From Confluentibacter sediminis (lineage in GTDB: Bacteria; Bacteroidota; Bacteroidia; Flavobacteriales; Flavobacteriaceae), in NCBI RefSeq assembly GCF_003258355.1, contig NZ_QKPO01000013.1, forward strand, positions 1-64,000: DNA of 64,000 nucleotides, given 5' to 3'. Both the position numbers and the translations under genes were made by a program. Below the pieces are notes generated by a model. It searched no databases and was not told the origin of the DNA. It was given only the letters and a program-made list of their open reading frames with translations. Position 1 is the stretch's first letter, and every line of letters begins with the position of its first letter. Shown here piece after piece: positions 9,133-18,194 of the stretch.

Positions 9133-9807
9133 TTAAAAAATAATTTTCTCACAATAATGTCTTGCCTCAGGACTAATAATAACAATTCCTTCATTAACCT
9201 TTTGTTCTGAAAACCAAACAAGCCTATATTCATTTTGATGTTTATATTTATTTAGTTTCATAAACAACTCATAATTCTTGGTTAGTTCGCTAACTACCTC
9301 CTGAATTTCTGAAGCATTTTTAAAATCTATACTTTGAAATCTTAAATTATCTTCTATTTCTGTCTTTAAAATACTCGCTCTCGAATCTCCATAAATACAA
9401 TCACCCTCTAATCCTCCTAAAACATAAGGCAATTTTCGGGCTATTTCCATACCAAATAATGCTGGATTATTTATTTTAATAGCTCCCTTTCCCTTAAAAT
9501 CTTTAATCACTTCATTTGTTAAATTGGTAGTTGTACTCATAATAGAAGCGTTAACTCCTCCTTCATAAAAGATAAAATTACCATCTCCTTTATCATTAAA
9601 CCCTCCTACCATATGCTCTCCTTCAGTTTTATCTCCTTGCATTTCATCCTCATACTTTCTAAAATTGCTAAAACAACTAATATAAATTTCTCCCTTTTCA
9701 AAAAAGTCATTTATATACTCCACATTATCCAAAATCCTATATATTGGTGTAGTCATTTTACCCCAAGTAATCTGAAAAGTAGATGTTTTGTACATGAAGT
9801 CTAACAT
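9133..9807 (-). CDS. Hypothetical protein, DUF2971-like
   Basis: 224 residues, soluble. Near the start, IYRILDNVEYINDFFEKG is followed by a strand ending in CFSNFRKYEDEMQGD, and near the end YKHQNEYRLVWFSEQ precedes a final strand with SPEARHYCEKIIF. These are the landmarks of DUF2971-type proteins (Y-R segment, an F-N-D/E-D-like loop, and a late E-x-R-L strand), which recur in prophages and defence islands without a settled function. The similarity is weak. The ATG at residue 18 (MTTPIYRILD) is an alternative start. It is the first accessory gene after hsdS (35-bp gap). Confidence 0.4.
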   Translation of the reverse strand: MLDFMYKTSTFQITWGKMTTPIYRILDNVEYINDFFEKGEIYISCFSNFRKYEDEMQGDKTEGEHMVGGFNDKGDGNFIFYEGGVNASIMSTTTNLTNEVIKDFKGKGAIKINNPALFGMEIARKLPYVLGGLEGDCIYGDSRASILKTEIEDNLRFQSIDFKNASEIQEVVSELTKNYELFMKLNKYKHQNEYRLVWFSEQKVNEGIVIISPEARHYCEKIIF

Positions 9808-9842
9808 AGATTATGTTTTTTATTAACCAATTCCTATTCAAC

Positions 9843-11015
9843 CTAAACCTTTGTCATTTTCGCCAGAAGCAACTCTCTAAACTCCTCTAAATTTGATGTT
9901 TTATCAATATTTAAAAGGCTGTATATTTTTGATATTTTCACTGTAAATAATTCTTGAATATATAGAGTAGGTATTAATACTTTATAAAATCCTAGATCAC
10001 CAGTCGTGATTTGGGATTGTGCGGAACCACTATCCAAACTTCTTAAATTATCATTTTTAAGGTAATAGTATAAAAATTCTTTAGTTGTTAATTCCTGATA
10101 ATTTTCCACAACAATACTCAAGTTGGTGATATAAGAATATTGCGGTGACATTCGGACTTCACCTGTACCGCTAACACCTCTGCATATAACAAGAATTTGA
10201 GGTGATTCATACATGTATTTATCATAATATCCACGTAGCCCGTAACCAGAATATACAGGATAGCCTTTATCTAAAAACAATTCAGAACTTAACATCTTCC
10301 CATATTTTAAGTTTGCTATATTTTCGATTTTATTGGTCTCCCACCCAACAGGAATCTCCTTATCCAACTCATCACACCAAACCATGTCGCCACTAGACGA
10401 TTTATAAGGCTTTCCTTCTTCATTAGGAAACTCAAAGTCTACAAACCAATGTTTATACAAGGCTTGCGCTGCTTCTTCTAGTTTTTGGTTGAGTTGCTCG
10501 TTTAAAATGATACGCTTGGTAATGGTGTTATATTCTGAAACAATTTCTCGCTGTTTTTCTATGGATGGGATTGGGAGTTCTGTATCACATAATTCATCCC
10601 AATCAAATGTTTCTCTTGCACTTCCATGAGACTTAAAACGTGCATATCTATCAAACTCTGGGCGTCTAAACCACATCATAGCATATTCTGGCATCAGCTC
10701 ATCTTCATCTATCACCTCAAAAACTATATAAGCCTGTGAAACAATTGCAACATCAGAATCTTCTAATAAAGCAATAGATATTTTATCACCATTACGTGAA
10801 GTTACAGGACCATAGGCAAACTGATTTCGCTTAATAATTTTGTAAGTTGCCATATTTGTTCCAACCGTATTGGCGATAGAAGGCATAAGTACTTTTTTAA
10901 TACTAACGCCTAAAAGTTTTTCAACTGACAAATCCGTATTACGAATATTGACTTCTCTGATAAATTGACCTAACTTTTTATAATTTGATCTCAAACCCCA
11001 ATTCTTTAAAAACAT
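9843..11015 (-). CDS. hsdS: Type I restriction enzyme, S (specificity) subunit
   Basis: 390 residues, slightly short for HsdS (usually 390-450). The two target-recognition domains are seen as two half-repeats: residues about 1-160 ending in LPIPSIEKQREIVSEYNTI and a long helix containing LEEAAQALYKHWFVDF, then about 225-345 ending in the helix EFRELLLAKM. These long helices are the conserved spacers that set the distance between the two half-sites. It decides which sequence the M2S methylase and the full nuclease recognise. Its start overlaps the 3' end of hsdM by 38 bp, so translation is probably coupled. Confidence 0.92.
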   Translation of the reverse strand: MFLKNWGLRSNYKKLGQFIREVNIRNTDLSVEKLLGVSIKKVLMPSIANTVGTNMATYKIIKRNQFAYGPVTSRNGDKISIALLEDSDVAIVSQAYIVFEVIDEDELMPEYAMMWFRRPEFDRYARFKSHGSARETFDWDELCDTELPIPSIEKQREIVSEYNTITKRIILNEQLNQKLEEAAQALYKHWFVDFEFPNEEGKPYKSSSGDMVWCDELDKEIPVGWETNKIENIANLKYGKMLSSELFLDKGYPVYSGYGLRGYYDKYMYESPQILVICRGVSGTGEVRMSPQYSYITNLSIVVENYQELTTKEFLYYYLKNDNLRSLDSGSAQSQITTGDLGFYKVLIPTLYIQELFTVKISKIYSLLNIDKTSNLEEFRELLLAKMTKV

Positions 11016-12543
11016 TTAACAATTGTTGTTTTGATTCTGCTTCTTCTTTCAACAGCCGTTGCATGTCAGTTTGTAAACTTTTCATTTTAGTTTCAAAATC
11101 AATATTTTCATCTCTGTTTACAAACTCAATATATTTACTAGGCACTAATGAAAAATCTTTTTTTGCAATCAATTCTTTAGTCACCGAACAACAATACTCT
11201 GGAACGTCTTGATATTCTCTATCAGCCTGTTGCCAGTTGTGATAGGTTTTAGCTATGTCAACAATTTGTTGAGGACCGAATTGTATAAATTTCTTTTCAA
11301 ACGGCTCTCCAATTTGGCGTAAATCCATAAACAACACTTCTTCAGTCCGTTCTCTATACGTGCGTTTTTCATCACCAATAGTCTTTTCTTGCTTTCCTTT
11401 GTTTTTGTTTAAAATCCAAAGTGTGACACTAATATCCGTGGTGTAAAACATATTTCTTGGTAAAATAACAATGGCTTCCACCAAGTTATTTTCAACCAAT
11501 TTTCTACGTATTTTATATTCTTCACCACCACCAGATAAGGCGCCATTTGCTAATAAAAAGCCTGCAACGCCATTCTCTGATAATTTACTGGCAATGTTTA
11601 ATATCCAAGCATAATTGGCATTACTTGTTGGTGGCACATCATACCCTCTCCAACGTGGATCAACCACCAACTCAGTATCGGCCCGCCAATCTTTTTGGTT
11701 AAATGGTGGGTTTGCCATAATGTAATCGGCTTTCAGGTCTTTGTGTTGGTCGTCTGCAAAGGTATCGGCTGCTTTTTCTCCCAAATTACCAGAAATACCA
11801 CGAATGGCAAGGTTCATTTTAGCCAGTTTATAGGTGGTATTGGTATATTCCTGCCCGTAAATAGACACTTCTTTCTTGTTTCCATGATGGCTTTCTATAA
11901 ACTTAATGGACTGCACAAACATACCACCGGAACCACAAGCCGGGTCATAAATAATACCCTTGTAAGGTTCAATCATTTCAGCAATAAGGTTTACAATACT
12001 TTTGGGTGTGTAGAACTCTCCTTTACCCTTCCCTTCAGCAATGGCAAACTTGGATAAGAAATACTCATACACACGCCCCACAATATCTTGTGTGGGGTCT
12101 TTTTGTGTGTCAATATTATTTATGGTATCCAACAAAGCGGCCAGTTTACTTTTGTCTAATCCCAAACGAGAGAAGTAATTGTCTGGCAACGCTCCTTTTA
12201 AGGAGGGGTTGTTTTTTTCAATGGTATGTAAAGCGGTGTCAATTTTAAGAGCTATATCATCTTGCTTTGCTTGTTGCATGATGTACGACCAACGGGTAAG
12301 TTCTGGCAAGAAAAACACATTGGACATGTTATAGAACTCTTTCATTTCTATAAACTTTTCTTTGCCGTCTGCTAACAGTTCCGCTCTTTTAACTTCAAAT
12401 TTATCACTTGCGAATTTTAAGAATATAAGTCCTAACACCACATGCTTATATTCTGATGGTTCTACCGAACCTCTTAATTTATTGGCAGAATCCCAAAGGG
12501 TTTCTTCTATTGATTTTTCGTTTTTTATTGCTTTTTTAGCCAT
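10978..12543 (-). CDS. hsdM: Type I DNA adenine methyltransferase, M subunit
   Basis: 521 residues, usual for HsdM. A helical N-terminal HsdM_N domain (about 12-150) is followed by the N6-adenine methylase core: SAM-binding motif DPACGSGGMF from residue 200 and catalytic NPPF at 278-281. It transfers a methyl group from SAM to adenine at the site chosen by HsdS, protecting host DNA. It is the first gene of the nine-gene minus-strand block and overlaps hsdS by 38 bp. Promoter elements should lie in the 12544-12930 gap; no clean TAnnTTTG box was found there. All key residues are intact. Confidence 0.96.
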   Translation of the reverse strand: MAKKAIKNEKSIEETLWDSANKLRGSVEPSEYKHVVLGLIFLKFASDKFEVKRAELLADGKEKFIEMKEFYNMSNVFFLPELTRWSYIMQQAKQDDIALKIDTALHTIEKNNPSLKGALPDNYFSRLGLDKSKLAALLDTINNIDTQKDPTQDIVGRVYEYFLSKFAIAEGKGKGEFYTPKSIVNLIAEMIEPYKGIIYDPACGSGGMFVQSIKFIESHHGNKKEVSIYGQEYTNTTYKLAKMNLAIRGISGNLGEKAADTFADDQHKDLKADYIMANPPFNQKDWRADTELVVDPRWRGYDVPPTSNANYAWILNIASKLSENGVAGFLLANGALSGGGEEYKIRRKLVENNLVEAIVILPRNMFYTTDISVTLWILNKNKGKQEKTIGDEKRTYRERTEEVLFMDLRQIGEPFEKKFIQFGPQQIVDIAKTYHNWQQADREYQDVPEYCCSVTKELIAKKDFSLVPSKYIEFVNRDENIDFETKMKSLQTDMQRLLKEEAESKQQLLNVFKELGFEIKL

Positions 12544-12930
12544 AGATATATTGAGTGAACATGGTCACTATTATTATAATATTTGCTATTAATTATGAAA
12601 GACTATTAGGGATTATAAATGTAGGGATATGAATTTTAAAATGAAACAAATTAATATAATTTATCATACAAACTTTATTTATTCCACAAAGTGCAAAAAA
12701 CGGTTAAAGTGAACCACCGAAAACAGAATTTTAGGGCCACTAAAAAACTCATTTGAGCCTAAGATGTAAAAGGATTTACAATAATTATTTCTATGCTCAC
12801 TTTTATCCGTTGTAGATGACTCTCACCTTGTCTGCCCGCCCAATACACACAACAAAGAAAAGTTAAAAAAACAAGCCATTTTAAGCTAATTGTGAGTTTA
12901 GGCTGCTAACTTTCTTTATATAGGTAATAA
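12544..12930. other. Intergenic region upstream of hsdM, no gene seen
   Basis: About 390 bases without a coding frame in either direction. The half nearest hsdM is very A/T-rich and must hold its promoter. The half nearest the integrase (about 12700-12900) is more mixed and may be a decayed remnant of another island gene. Confidence 0.4.
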
Positions 12931-12992
12931 AATTTCCTTTCAATACACTCCCGTTGCCTTATGAGGAGCATATTGAAAGGAAATTCTTTTTT
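12931..12992 (-). terminator. Strong hairpin terminator after the integrase gene
   Basis: A perfect 15-bp inverted repeat: aatttcctttcaata at 12931-12945 and tattgaaaggaaatt at 12971-12985. The 25-base loop can pair further (ctcc with ggag). It lies 20 bp beyond the integrase stop. On the plus strand it is followed by six Ts (12987-12992); on the minus strand by a T/A-rich run. It probably ends integrase transcription and insulates the hsdM promoter. Confidence 0.7.
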
Positions 12993-13005
12993 AAGCCTTA
13001 AAAAA

Positions 13006-14265
13006 TTATTTGGTTTGATTTAGTGCTTGGGATTGTTGCTTCTTTGTTCTAAATCTAATCAGTAGGTTTTGTATATCCTCGCTAATCTTGGTCTCCACGA
13101 CCCTTGCATAGATTTGGGTCGTTGAAAGTTTGGTGTGTCCCAATAGTTTTGATACGGTTTCGATAGGTACGCCATTGGAAAGCATGACCGTTGTGGCAAA
13201 GGTGTGCCGTGCTACATGAAAGGTTAGGTTTTTATGGATACCACAATCTTTGGCTATTTCTTTTAAGTAACTATTGGTCTTTTGGTTTGAGCTTAGGGGA
13301 AGCAAAGCTTCGCAATCGCTGTTCTTTGAAATATCCCTGTACTTTGCCAATATATCCATGGCTTTTGGCAAGATGGGTACTTTTACGCTTTCGTTTGTCT
13401 TTTCACGCTTGGTAAATATCCAGTGGTTATTGTCTATCCCTCTTGTAATTTGTTTTGTGGTAAGTTCCTTGACATCCACATAGGACAACCCTGTATAGCA
13501 CGAAAACAGAAAACAGTCCTTGACCCTTTCCAATCGTTCGTTATTGTAATGGGTGTTTTCCAATCGTTCCAGTTCCCTCTCTGTTAGGTATGCTCTGTCG
13601 TATTTATCAAACTTCAACTGGAATTGGTTAAAAGGGTTCTTTTGCATCCATTCCAGTTTTATGGCTAGGTTTATCATTTTCTTGAAGCGTTCCAAATGCT
13701 TCATCACGCCATTGTTGGTAAGCATCAAGTTCTTTTTGGTATTCCTGTAGTTTCTCAGATACTGTTCAAAATCAATGATAAAACCATAGTTCAATTGTTT
13801 TAAATAGATATCCTTTGTTTTTAGTTTATGGTTTAAGAACTTATTTAAATACTTTTCTGTGGTGTAATAGTTTTTCAGAGTGCCATGCTTTAAAACCGTA
13901 ACCATATTGACATTATGGTAGTCTATCAGCTCGGATAAAGTCTTATGGTTGTCATCCTCTCCCAAGAAACGGGATTTTATGGCGTTAGCTGTAACGATTT
14001 TGGATTCTTCCAAAAGTTGCTTATGGCAGTCCAATAGTCTAGCGTATTCTTGGTCAAGGTACTTGTTCAAGGTCTGAATGGTATACGAGCTCCCCCGCCC
14101 CCTATTTTTAGAGGAATCCCAATCTTTTTGTTGGACTTGTCGCTTTAGACTGATCTCGGAACGCTTGCCATTTACGGTAATCCGTGCATAGATGGAGAGT
14201 TCCTGTTGTTTGTTTCGGGATTTTCTTGTGAAGAAAACCACCGAAAAGGTGTTGTTTGTTTGCAT
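13006..14265 (-). CDS. Tyrosine recombinase / integrase (Bacteroidetes type)
   Basis: 419 residues. Domains in order: an N-terminal arm-binding-like domain with FTRKSRNKQQELSIYARITV, a SAM-like core-binding domain (about 105-210), and the catalytic domain. The catalytic set is visible: SCYTGLSYVDV (region of the first Arg), the lysine in TKREK, HVARHTFATTVM (H-x-x-R), LLGHTKLSTTQIYARV (His and nucleophilic Tyr). This is the layout of integrases of Bacteroidetes conjugative and mobilisable elements. It sits 216 bp from the 3' end of tRNA-Pro with its start facing the tRNA, as expected at the end of an integrated element. It is probably the enzyme that brought in the 0.9-12.5 kb RM/defence block. 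Confidence 0.92.
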   Translation of the reverse strand: MQTNNTFSVVFFTRKSRNKQQELSIYARITVNGKRSEISLKRQVQQKDWDSSKNRGRGSSYTIQTLNKYLDQEYARLLDCHKQLLEESKIVTANAIKSRFLGEDDNHKTLSELIDYHNVNMVTVLKHGTLKNYYTTEKYLNKFLNHKLKTKDIYLKQLNYGFIIDFEQYLRNYRNTKKNLMLTNNGVMKHLERFKKMINLAIKLEWMQKNPFNQFQLKFDKYDRAYLTERELERLENTHYNNERLERVKDCFLFSCYTGLSYVDVKELTTKQITRGIDNNHWIFTKREKTNESVKVPILPKAMDILAKYRDISKNSDCEALLPLSSNQKTNSYLKEIAKDCGIHKNLTFHVARHTFATTVMLSNGVPIETVSKLLGHTKLSTTQIYARVVETKISEDIQNLLIRFRTKKQQSQALNQTK

Positions 14266-14396
14266 TTTTAGAAGCTTTCGTTAAACATGTATTTGTAAAA
14301 ACAAAAGTCAAATCATTCCTAAATGTCCCTTAAAACTACAACAATTCTGGCAAATAAGTGTTCACCGATTTGTACACCTTTTATATGATTTTAATT

Positions 14397-14412
14397 GGTT
14401 TCATTTGAAACC
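14397..14412. repeat. Short palindrome upstream of integrase
   Basis: Perfect inverted repeat ggtttc-attt-gaaacc between the integrase start and the tRNA-Pro terminator. It could be a recombinase or regulator site, or chance. Confidence 0.35.
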
Positions 14413-14423
14413 CTTAAAAACAA

Positions 14424-14457
14424 AAAACACTGATAATCATACAATTAACAGTGTTTT
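14424..14457 (-). terminator. Terminator of tRNA-Pro
   Basis: Inverted repeat aaaacactg at 14424-14432 and cagtgtttt at 14449-14457. Read on the minus strand the stem is followed by a T-rich run. It starts 25 bp beyond the tRNA 3' end. Confidence 0.65.
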
Positions 14458-14481
14458 AATACTTCCTATTACTAGGTTCGT

Positions 14482-14555
14482 CGGGGTGGCAGGATTCGAA
14501 CCTGCGACCTCCTGCTCCCAAAGCAGGCGCGATAACCGGGCTACGCTACACCCCG
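14482..14555 (-). tRNA. tRNA-Pro (anticodon TGG)
   Basis: A 74-base minus-strand tRNA. The acceptor arms CGGGGTG and CACCCCG pair at the ends. The anticodon stem-loop CCTGC-TTTGGGA-GCAGG gives anticodon TGG, and the T arm contains GGTTCGAATCC. No CCA is encoded, as is common in Bacteroidota. Its 3' end points at the integrase, so it is a plausible attachment gene for the island, although the tRNA keeps its own terminator on the island side. Confidence 0.95.
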
Positions 14556-14739
14556 AAAATGAGTGTGCAAATATATATAATTATTGATGTTATGCAAGAG
14601 GTTTTATTCTTTATTTTAAAAAAAACTACAGCTTGGAAAATCAAATAAAATTAACATTCTTTTACACCAAATCAATAATAAAATTAGATTTTTAGTAATA
14701 GTTTTATGCCTTATTTAAACAACTAAACTATAACCACAA

Positions 14740-17031
14740 ATGAAATTCGTTTTTAAAATCACTTTATTATTTACTATTTTTAGTAGTACAATAATTACAG
14801 CCCAAGAAATTTTTAGAGGTAAAATAGTAGATATTGAAAGTGGAGCTTTTTTAGATAATGTTAGTATTATCAATACAGCAGATAATCAATCTTATGTTTC
14901 TAATAACCAAGGGGAATTTGAGGTACCACAATCTGGTAATTATATATTTAAAAAATTAGGATATCACCAAGCTGAAATTACTTTAAACAAAAGCTACCAA
15001 ATCATTCAGCTTAGTATCAATCCATCCGAACTTAACGAGGTTGTCATTAGTGCCAATCAGTTACCAAAACGACTCAAAAAAGCCACAACCACTGTTAATA
15101 TTATTTCTGCAAGCGATATGGAACGCGCTCACAACACCAATATGTCACCAACTTTAAGTAGGATTCCTGGAGTTTTAATGCTAACGGCCGCTCTAAACAC
15201 CAACAGAATTACCATAAGAGGTGTTGGTGCAAGAAACCTATATGGTACTGCTAAAATTAGAGCTTATTTTAAAGACATTCCCTTAACCAACGGTAGTGGC
15301 GAAACCAATATTGAAGATTTTGAACTGACTTCTATTGCAAGAATGGAAATTGACAAAGGTGCTTCTAGTATTTATGGCGCTGGTTTAGGGGGCACCATAC
15401 ATCTAACACCTCAAAATGCCTATTTAAACCAAACGAATGCAAATGGCGCATTTTCTTTTGGTTCGTTTGGACTTCTTAAAGAAGTCATCAATTTGAATCA
15501 TGGGTCTTCAAAAAACAGTTTTAGAGCCATATATAGTAATACCCACAGTGATGGCTATAGGGATAATGGGGAATATGATCGTCAAACATTTACATTGAGT
15601 ACCAATCATTTTTTAAGCAAAAAAGATGAACTGACGTTTTTAATGAGTTATGTAGATTTGTTTGCTTACATACCAAGTTCCATAAGCGAAAGTGCTTACC
15701 TAAGCAATCCGTCTTCCGCAGCTTTTACATGGAAACAAGCAAAAGGTTATGAAAACTCACAACGTGGTATTTTTGGTGTATCTTGGAAACATCAATACAC
15801 CGACCATTTAAAACAAAGCACGAGCGTATTCACGTCATTTGGTAATGGCTATGAACCAAGACCTTTTGATATTTTAAAGGACGATATATTTGCCTTGGGT
15901 ATTAGAAGCCGATTGATAGGTAACACCACATTATTCGATAAAAATTTAGATTGGACTATAGGTGGTGAAGTGTTTAAGGACAATTACAAATATGGTACTT
16001 ACGAAAATCTTTATCAAGATTATCCAGAAGGGACAGGTAGTGTACAAGGTGACCAATTAGTGAATTTTAAAGAGGATCGTTCCTATTATAATGTATTTTT
16101 AGAAACCAATTATAACCTAACAAAGAAAACCACACTGTCGTTTGGTTTGAATTATAATCAAACCTCATACGATTTAGACGATAGATTTATGGTTTCTGCT
16201 GAAGATCCCGACCAATCGGGCTCCTATAAATTTAATGGTATTTTATCCCCTAAATTTGGAATATCTCATCTTATTTCTAATGATATTGCAGTGTATTCTG
16301 ATATCAGCTATGGGTTTTCGCCTATTACACTTTTAGAAACTTTGATGCCTGACGGACAGATAAACCAAGATTTAAAACCGGAAACTGGTTGGAATTTCGA
16401 AATCGGCACTAGAGGTACAATCATTAAAAATAAACTGATTTTCAATCTGGCTTTATACAGATTAGACATTAAAAACTTGCTTGTTTCTAGAAGAACTGCT
16501 TTAGACCAATATATTGGTATTAACGCAGGTAGAACACAACATGATGGTTTGGAATTGGCACTAAATTATAACATAGTGACTAATGAATCGTTTTCTCTTG
16601 GATCCTTTGTTAGCTATTCGCTAAACGATTATACTTTCAAAGAATTTGTAGATGATACAGACAATTTTTCTGGTAACGATTTAACAGGAGTACCAAACGA
16701 TGTATTTAATGCAGGCATCGATGTTAGCTCTAAAATAGGATTTTATGGAAATATCAATTTTCAATATGTAGGCAGAATTCCTATGAATGACAGCAATAGT
16801 TTATATTCAGACAATTATAAGTTAACCAACTTAAAAGTGGGCTATAGATTAAATATTACAGAAAAATTAAGAGCTAATATTTTTTATGGGTTAGACAATA
16901 TTTTTGATGAAAAATACGCATCACAAATACTTATAAATGCGCCCAGCTTTGGAACAACGCCTCCTAGATATTATTATCCAGGAAATCCAGTCAATTATTA
17001 TGCGGGAATTAATGTTAATTACAATTTCTAA
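14740..17031 (+). CDS. TonB-dependent outer-membrane receptor
   Basis: 763 residues. A signal peptide (MKFVFKITLLFTIFSSTIITAQ) is followed by a carboxypeptidase-like beta-sandwich (about 23-95: GKIVDIESGAFLDNVSI), a plug domain (about 105-225: TTTVNIISASDM, LSRIPGVLM, ITIRGVGARN, IEIDKG-like MEIDKGASSIYGAG) and a beta-barrel ending in an aromatic residue (INVNYNF). It imports a bulky ligand across the outer membrane with energy from TonB. The next two genes encode a PQQ-type sugar dehydrogenase and a cytochrome c, so the ligand may be PQQ (compare E. coli PqqU/YncD) rather than iron. That is inference from context only. There is no SusD partner. Confidence 0.93.
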   Translation: MKFVFKITLLFTIFSSTIITAQEIFRGKIVDIESGAFLDNVSIINTADNQSYVSNNQGEFEVPQSGNYIFKKLGYHQAEITLNKSYQIIQLSINPSELNEVVISANQLPKRLKKATTTVNIISASDMERAHNTNMSPTLSRIPGVLMLTAALNTNRITIRGVGARNLYGTAKIRAYFKDIPLTNGSGETNIEDFELTSIARMEIDKGASSIYGAGLGGTIHLTPQNAYLNQTNANGAFSFGSFGLLKEVINLNHGSSKNSFRAIYSNTHSDGYRDNGEYDRQTFTLSTNHFLSKKDELTFLMSYVDLFAYIPSSISESAYLSNPSSAAFTWKQAKGYENSQRGIFGVSWKHQYTDHLKQSTSVFTSFGNGYEPRPFDILKDDIFALGIRSRLIGNTTLFDKNLDWTIGGEVFKDNYKYGTYENLYQDYPEGTGSVQGDQLVNFKEDRSYYNVFLETNYNLTKKTTLSFGLNYNQTSYDLDDRFMVSAEDPDQSGSYKFNGILSPKFGISHLISNDIAVYSDISYGFSPITLLETLMPDGQINQDLKPETGWNFEIGTRGTIIKNKLIFNLALYRLDIKNLLVSRRTALDQYIGINAGRTQHDGLELALNYNIVTNESFSLGSFVSYSLNDYTFKEFVDDTDNFSGNDLTGVPNDVFNAGIDVSSKIGFYGNINFQYVGRIPMNDSNSLYSDNYKLTNLKVGYRLNITEKLRANIFYGLDNIFDEKYASQILINAPSFGTTPPRYYYPGNPVNYYAGINVNYNF

Positions 17032-17067
17032 ATAATTCTTATTAACTTTATAAAAATCTTTGATGCC

Positions 17068-18186
17068 ATGAAAAAACTTATGATCATTCCTTTAATCACC
17101 ATAGCCCTTTCTGCTTGCGCTCAACAAACGGAATCTTCTGTTAAAGCAGAAGATCCTCAAAATATAAGTTACACGACCGAATTGGTAGTTCCAGATATGT
17201 CCATTCCTTGGGGTATGGATTTTTTACCTGATGGCAGTATGTTGATTACTGAAAAATCTGGCGAGTTGGTTCATTTTAAAAATGGCATAAAAACCAATAT
17301 TTCAGGAGTACCTGAAGTATATAATCGTGGACAAGGTGGGTTATTAGATATTAAATTGCACCCCGATTACGAAAACAATGGTTGGATTTACATGACTTAT
17401 GCGTCTTCTGAAGGCGAAGGTACTGGCGGCAATACCGCTCTTATGAGAACCAAATTAAGTGGCAATTCGCTAACAAATCAAGAAGTTCTATATAAAGCAG
17501 CCCCCAATACAACCAAGGGGCAACATTTTGGTTCTCGTATCGCTTTTGATAACGACGGGTACCTATATTTTTCTGCTGGCGAACGTGGCGAACATTTTGT
17601 AAATCCTCAAGACCTTACTAGGGATAATGGAAAAATTTATAGACTTTATGATGATGGTAGAATACCAGAAGACAACCCTTTTGTGAACGAACCTAATGCA
17701 AAAAAAGCAATTTATAGTTACGGCCATAGAAATCCGCAAGGTTTAATAAAAAATCCAGAAACTGGTGCCATTTGGGAACATGAACATGGTCCACAAGGTG
17801 GGGATGAAATAAACATCATTCAAAAAGGAAAAAATTATGGTTGGCCAGTAATATCGTATGGTATTGATTATGACAATAGCATAATTACAGAATTGACCTC
17901 TAAAGAAGGCATGGAACAACCCTTATTTTATTGGGTACCATCTATAGCTCCTTCCGGTTTAGCCATGGTTACATCAAACAAATATCCAGATTGGAAGGGC
18001 AATCTTTTAGTAGGTTCTTTAAAATTCGCCTATCTAGAGCGTCTTGTTCTTGAAAACAATAAAGTGGTTAAACGTATAAAACTTTTTGAAGGTCTAGGCC
18101 GTGTTAGAAATGTGGTACAAGCACCAGATGGTTATATTTACGTGGGTGTAGAAGGGAAAGGAATCTATAAAATCATACCAAACTAA
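17068..18186 (+). CDS. PQQ-dependent sugar dehydrogenase (glucose/sorbosone type), lipoprotein
   Basis: 372 residues. A signal peptide with lipobox LSAC (Cys17) implies a lipid-anchored periplasmic enzyme. The rest is a six-bladed beta-propeller of the soluble glucose dehydrogenase/YliI/Asd family: IPWGMDFLPDGSMLITEKSG, GGLLDIKLHPDYENNGWIYM, YGHRNPQGL (with the family's catalytic-type His) and HEHGPQGGDEIN. The family oxidises aldoses with PQQ as cofactor and passes electrons to a cytochrome. It lies 36 bp after the TonB receptor and 8 bp before a cytochrome c gene, an arrangement consistent with one periplasmic oxidation chain. The sugar is unknown. No PQQ synthesis genes are in the window. 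Confidence 0.88.
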   Translation: MKKLMIIPLITIALSACAQQTESSVKAEDPQNISYTTELVVPDMSIPWGMDFLPDGSMLITEKSGELVHFKNGIKTNISGVPEVYNRGQGGLLDIKLHPDYENNGWIYMTYASSEGEGTGGNTALMRTKLSGNSLTNQEVLYKAAPNTTKGQHFGSRIAFDNDGYLYFSAGERGEHFVNPQDLTRDNGKIYRLYDDGRIPEDNPFVNEPNAKKAIYSYGHRNPQGLIKNPETGAIWEHEHGPQGGDEINIIQKGKNYGWPVISYGIDYDNSIITELTSKEGMEQPLFYWVPSIAPSGLAMVTSNKYPDWKGNLLVGSLKFAYLERLVLENNKVVKRIKLFEGLGRVRNVVQAPDGYIYVGVEGKGIYKIIPN

Positions 18187-18194
18187 ATATTTAT

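Noticed and set aside
8901-9807. Toxin-antitoxin pair (DUF2971-like with KTSC-like)
   Set aside because: Neither protein shows a known toxin or antitoxin signature; spacing alone is not enough.
14405-14587. 60-codon plus-strand frame over the tRNA-Pro region
   Set aside because: It reads through the tRNA antisense strand (the AGFEPATSC string is the usual tRNA artefact), so it is not a gene.
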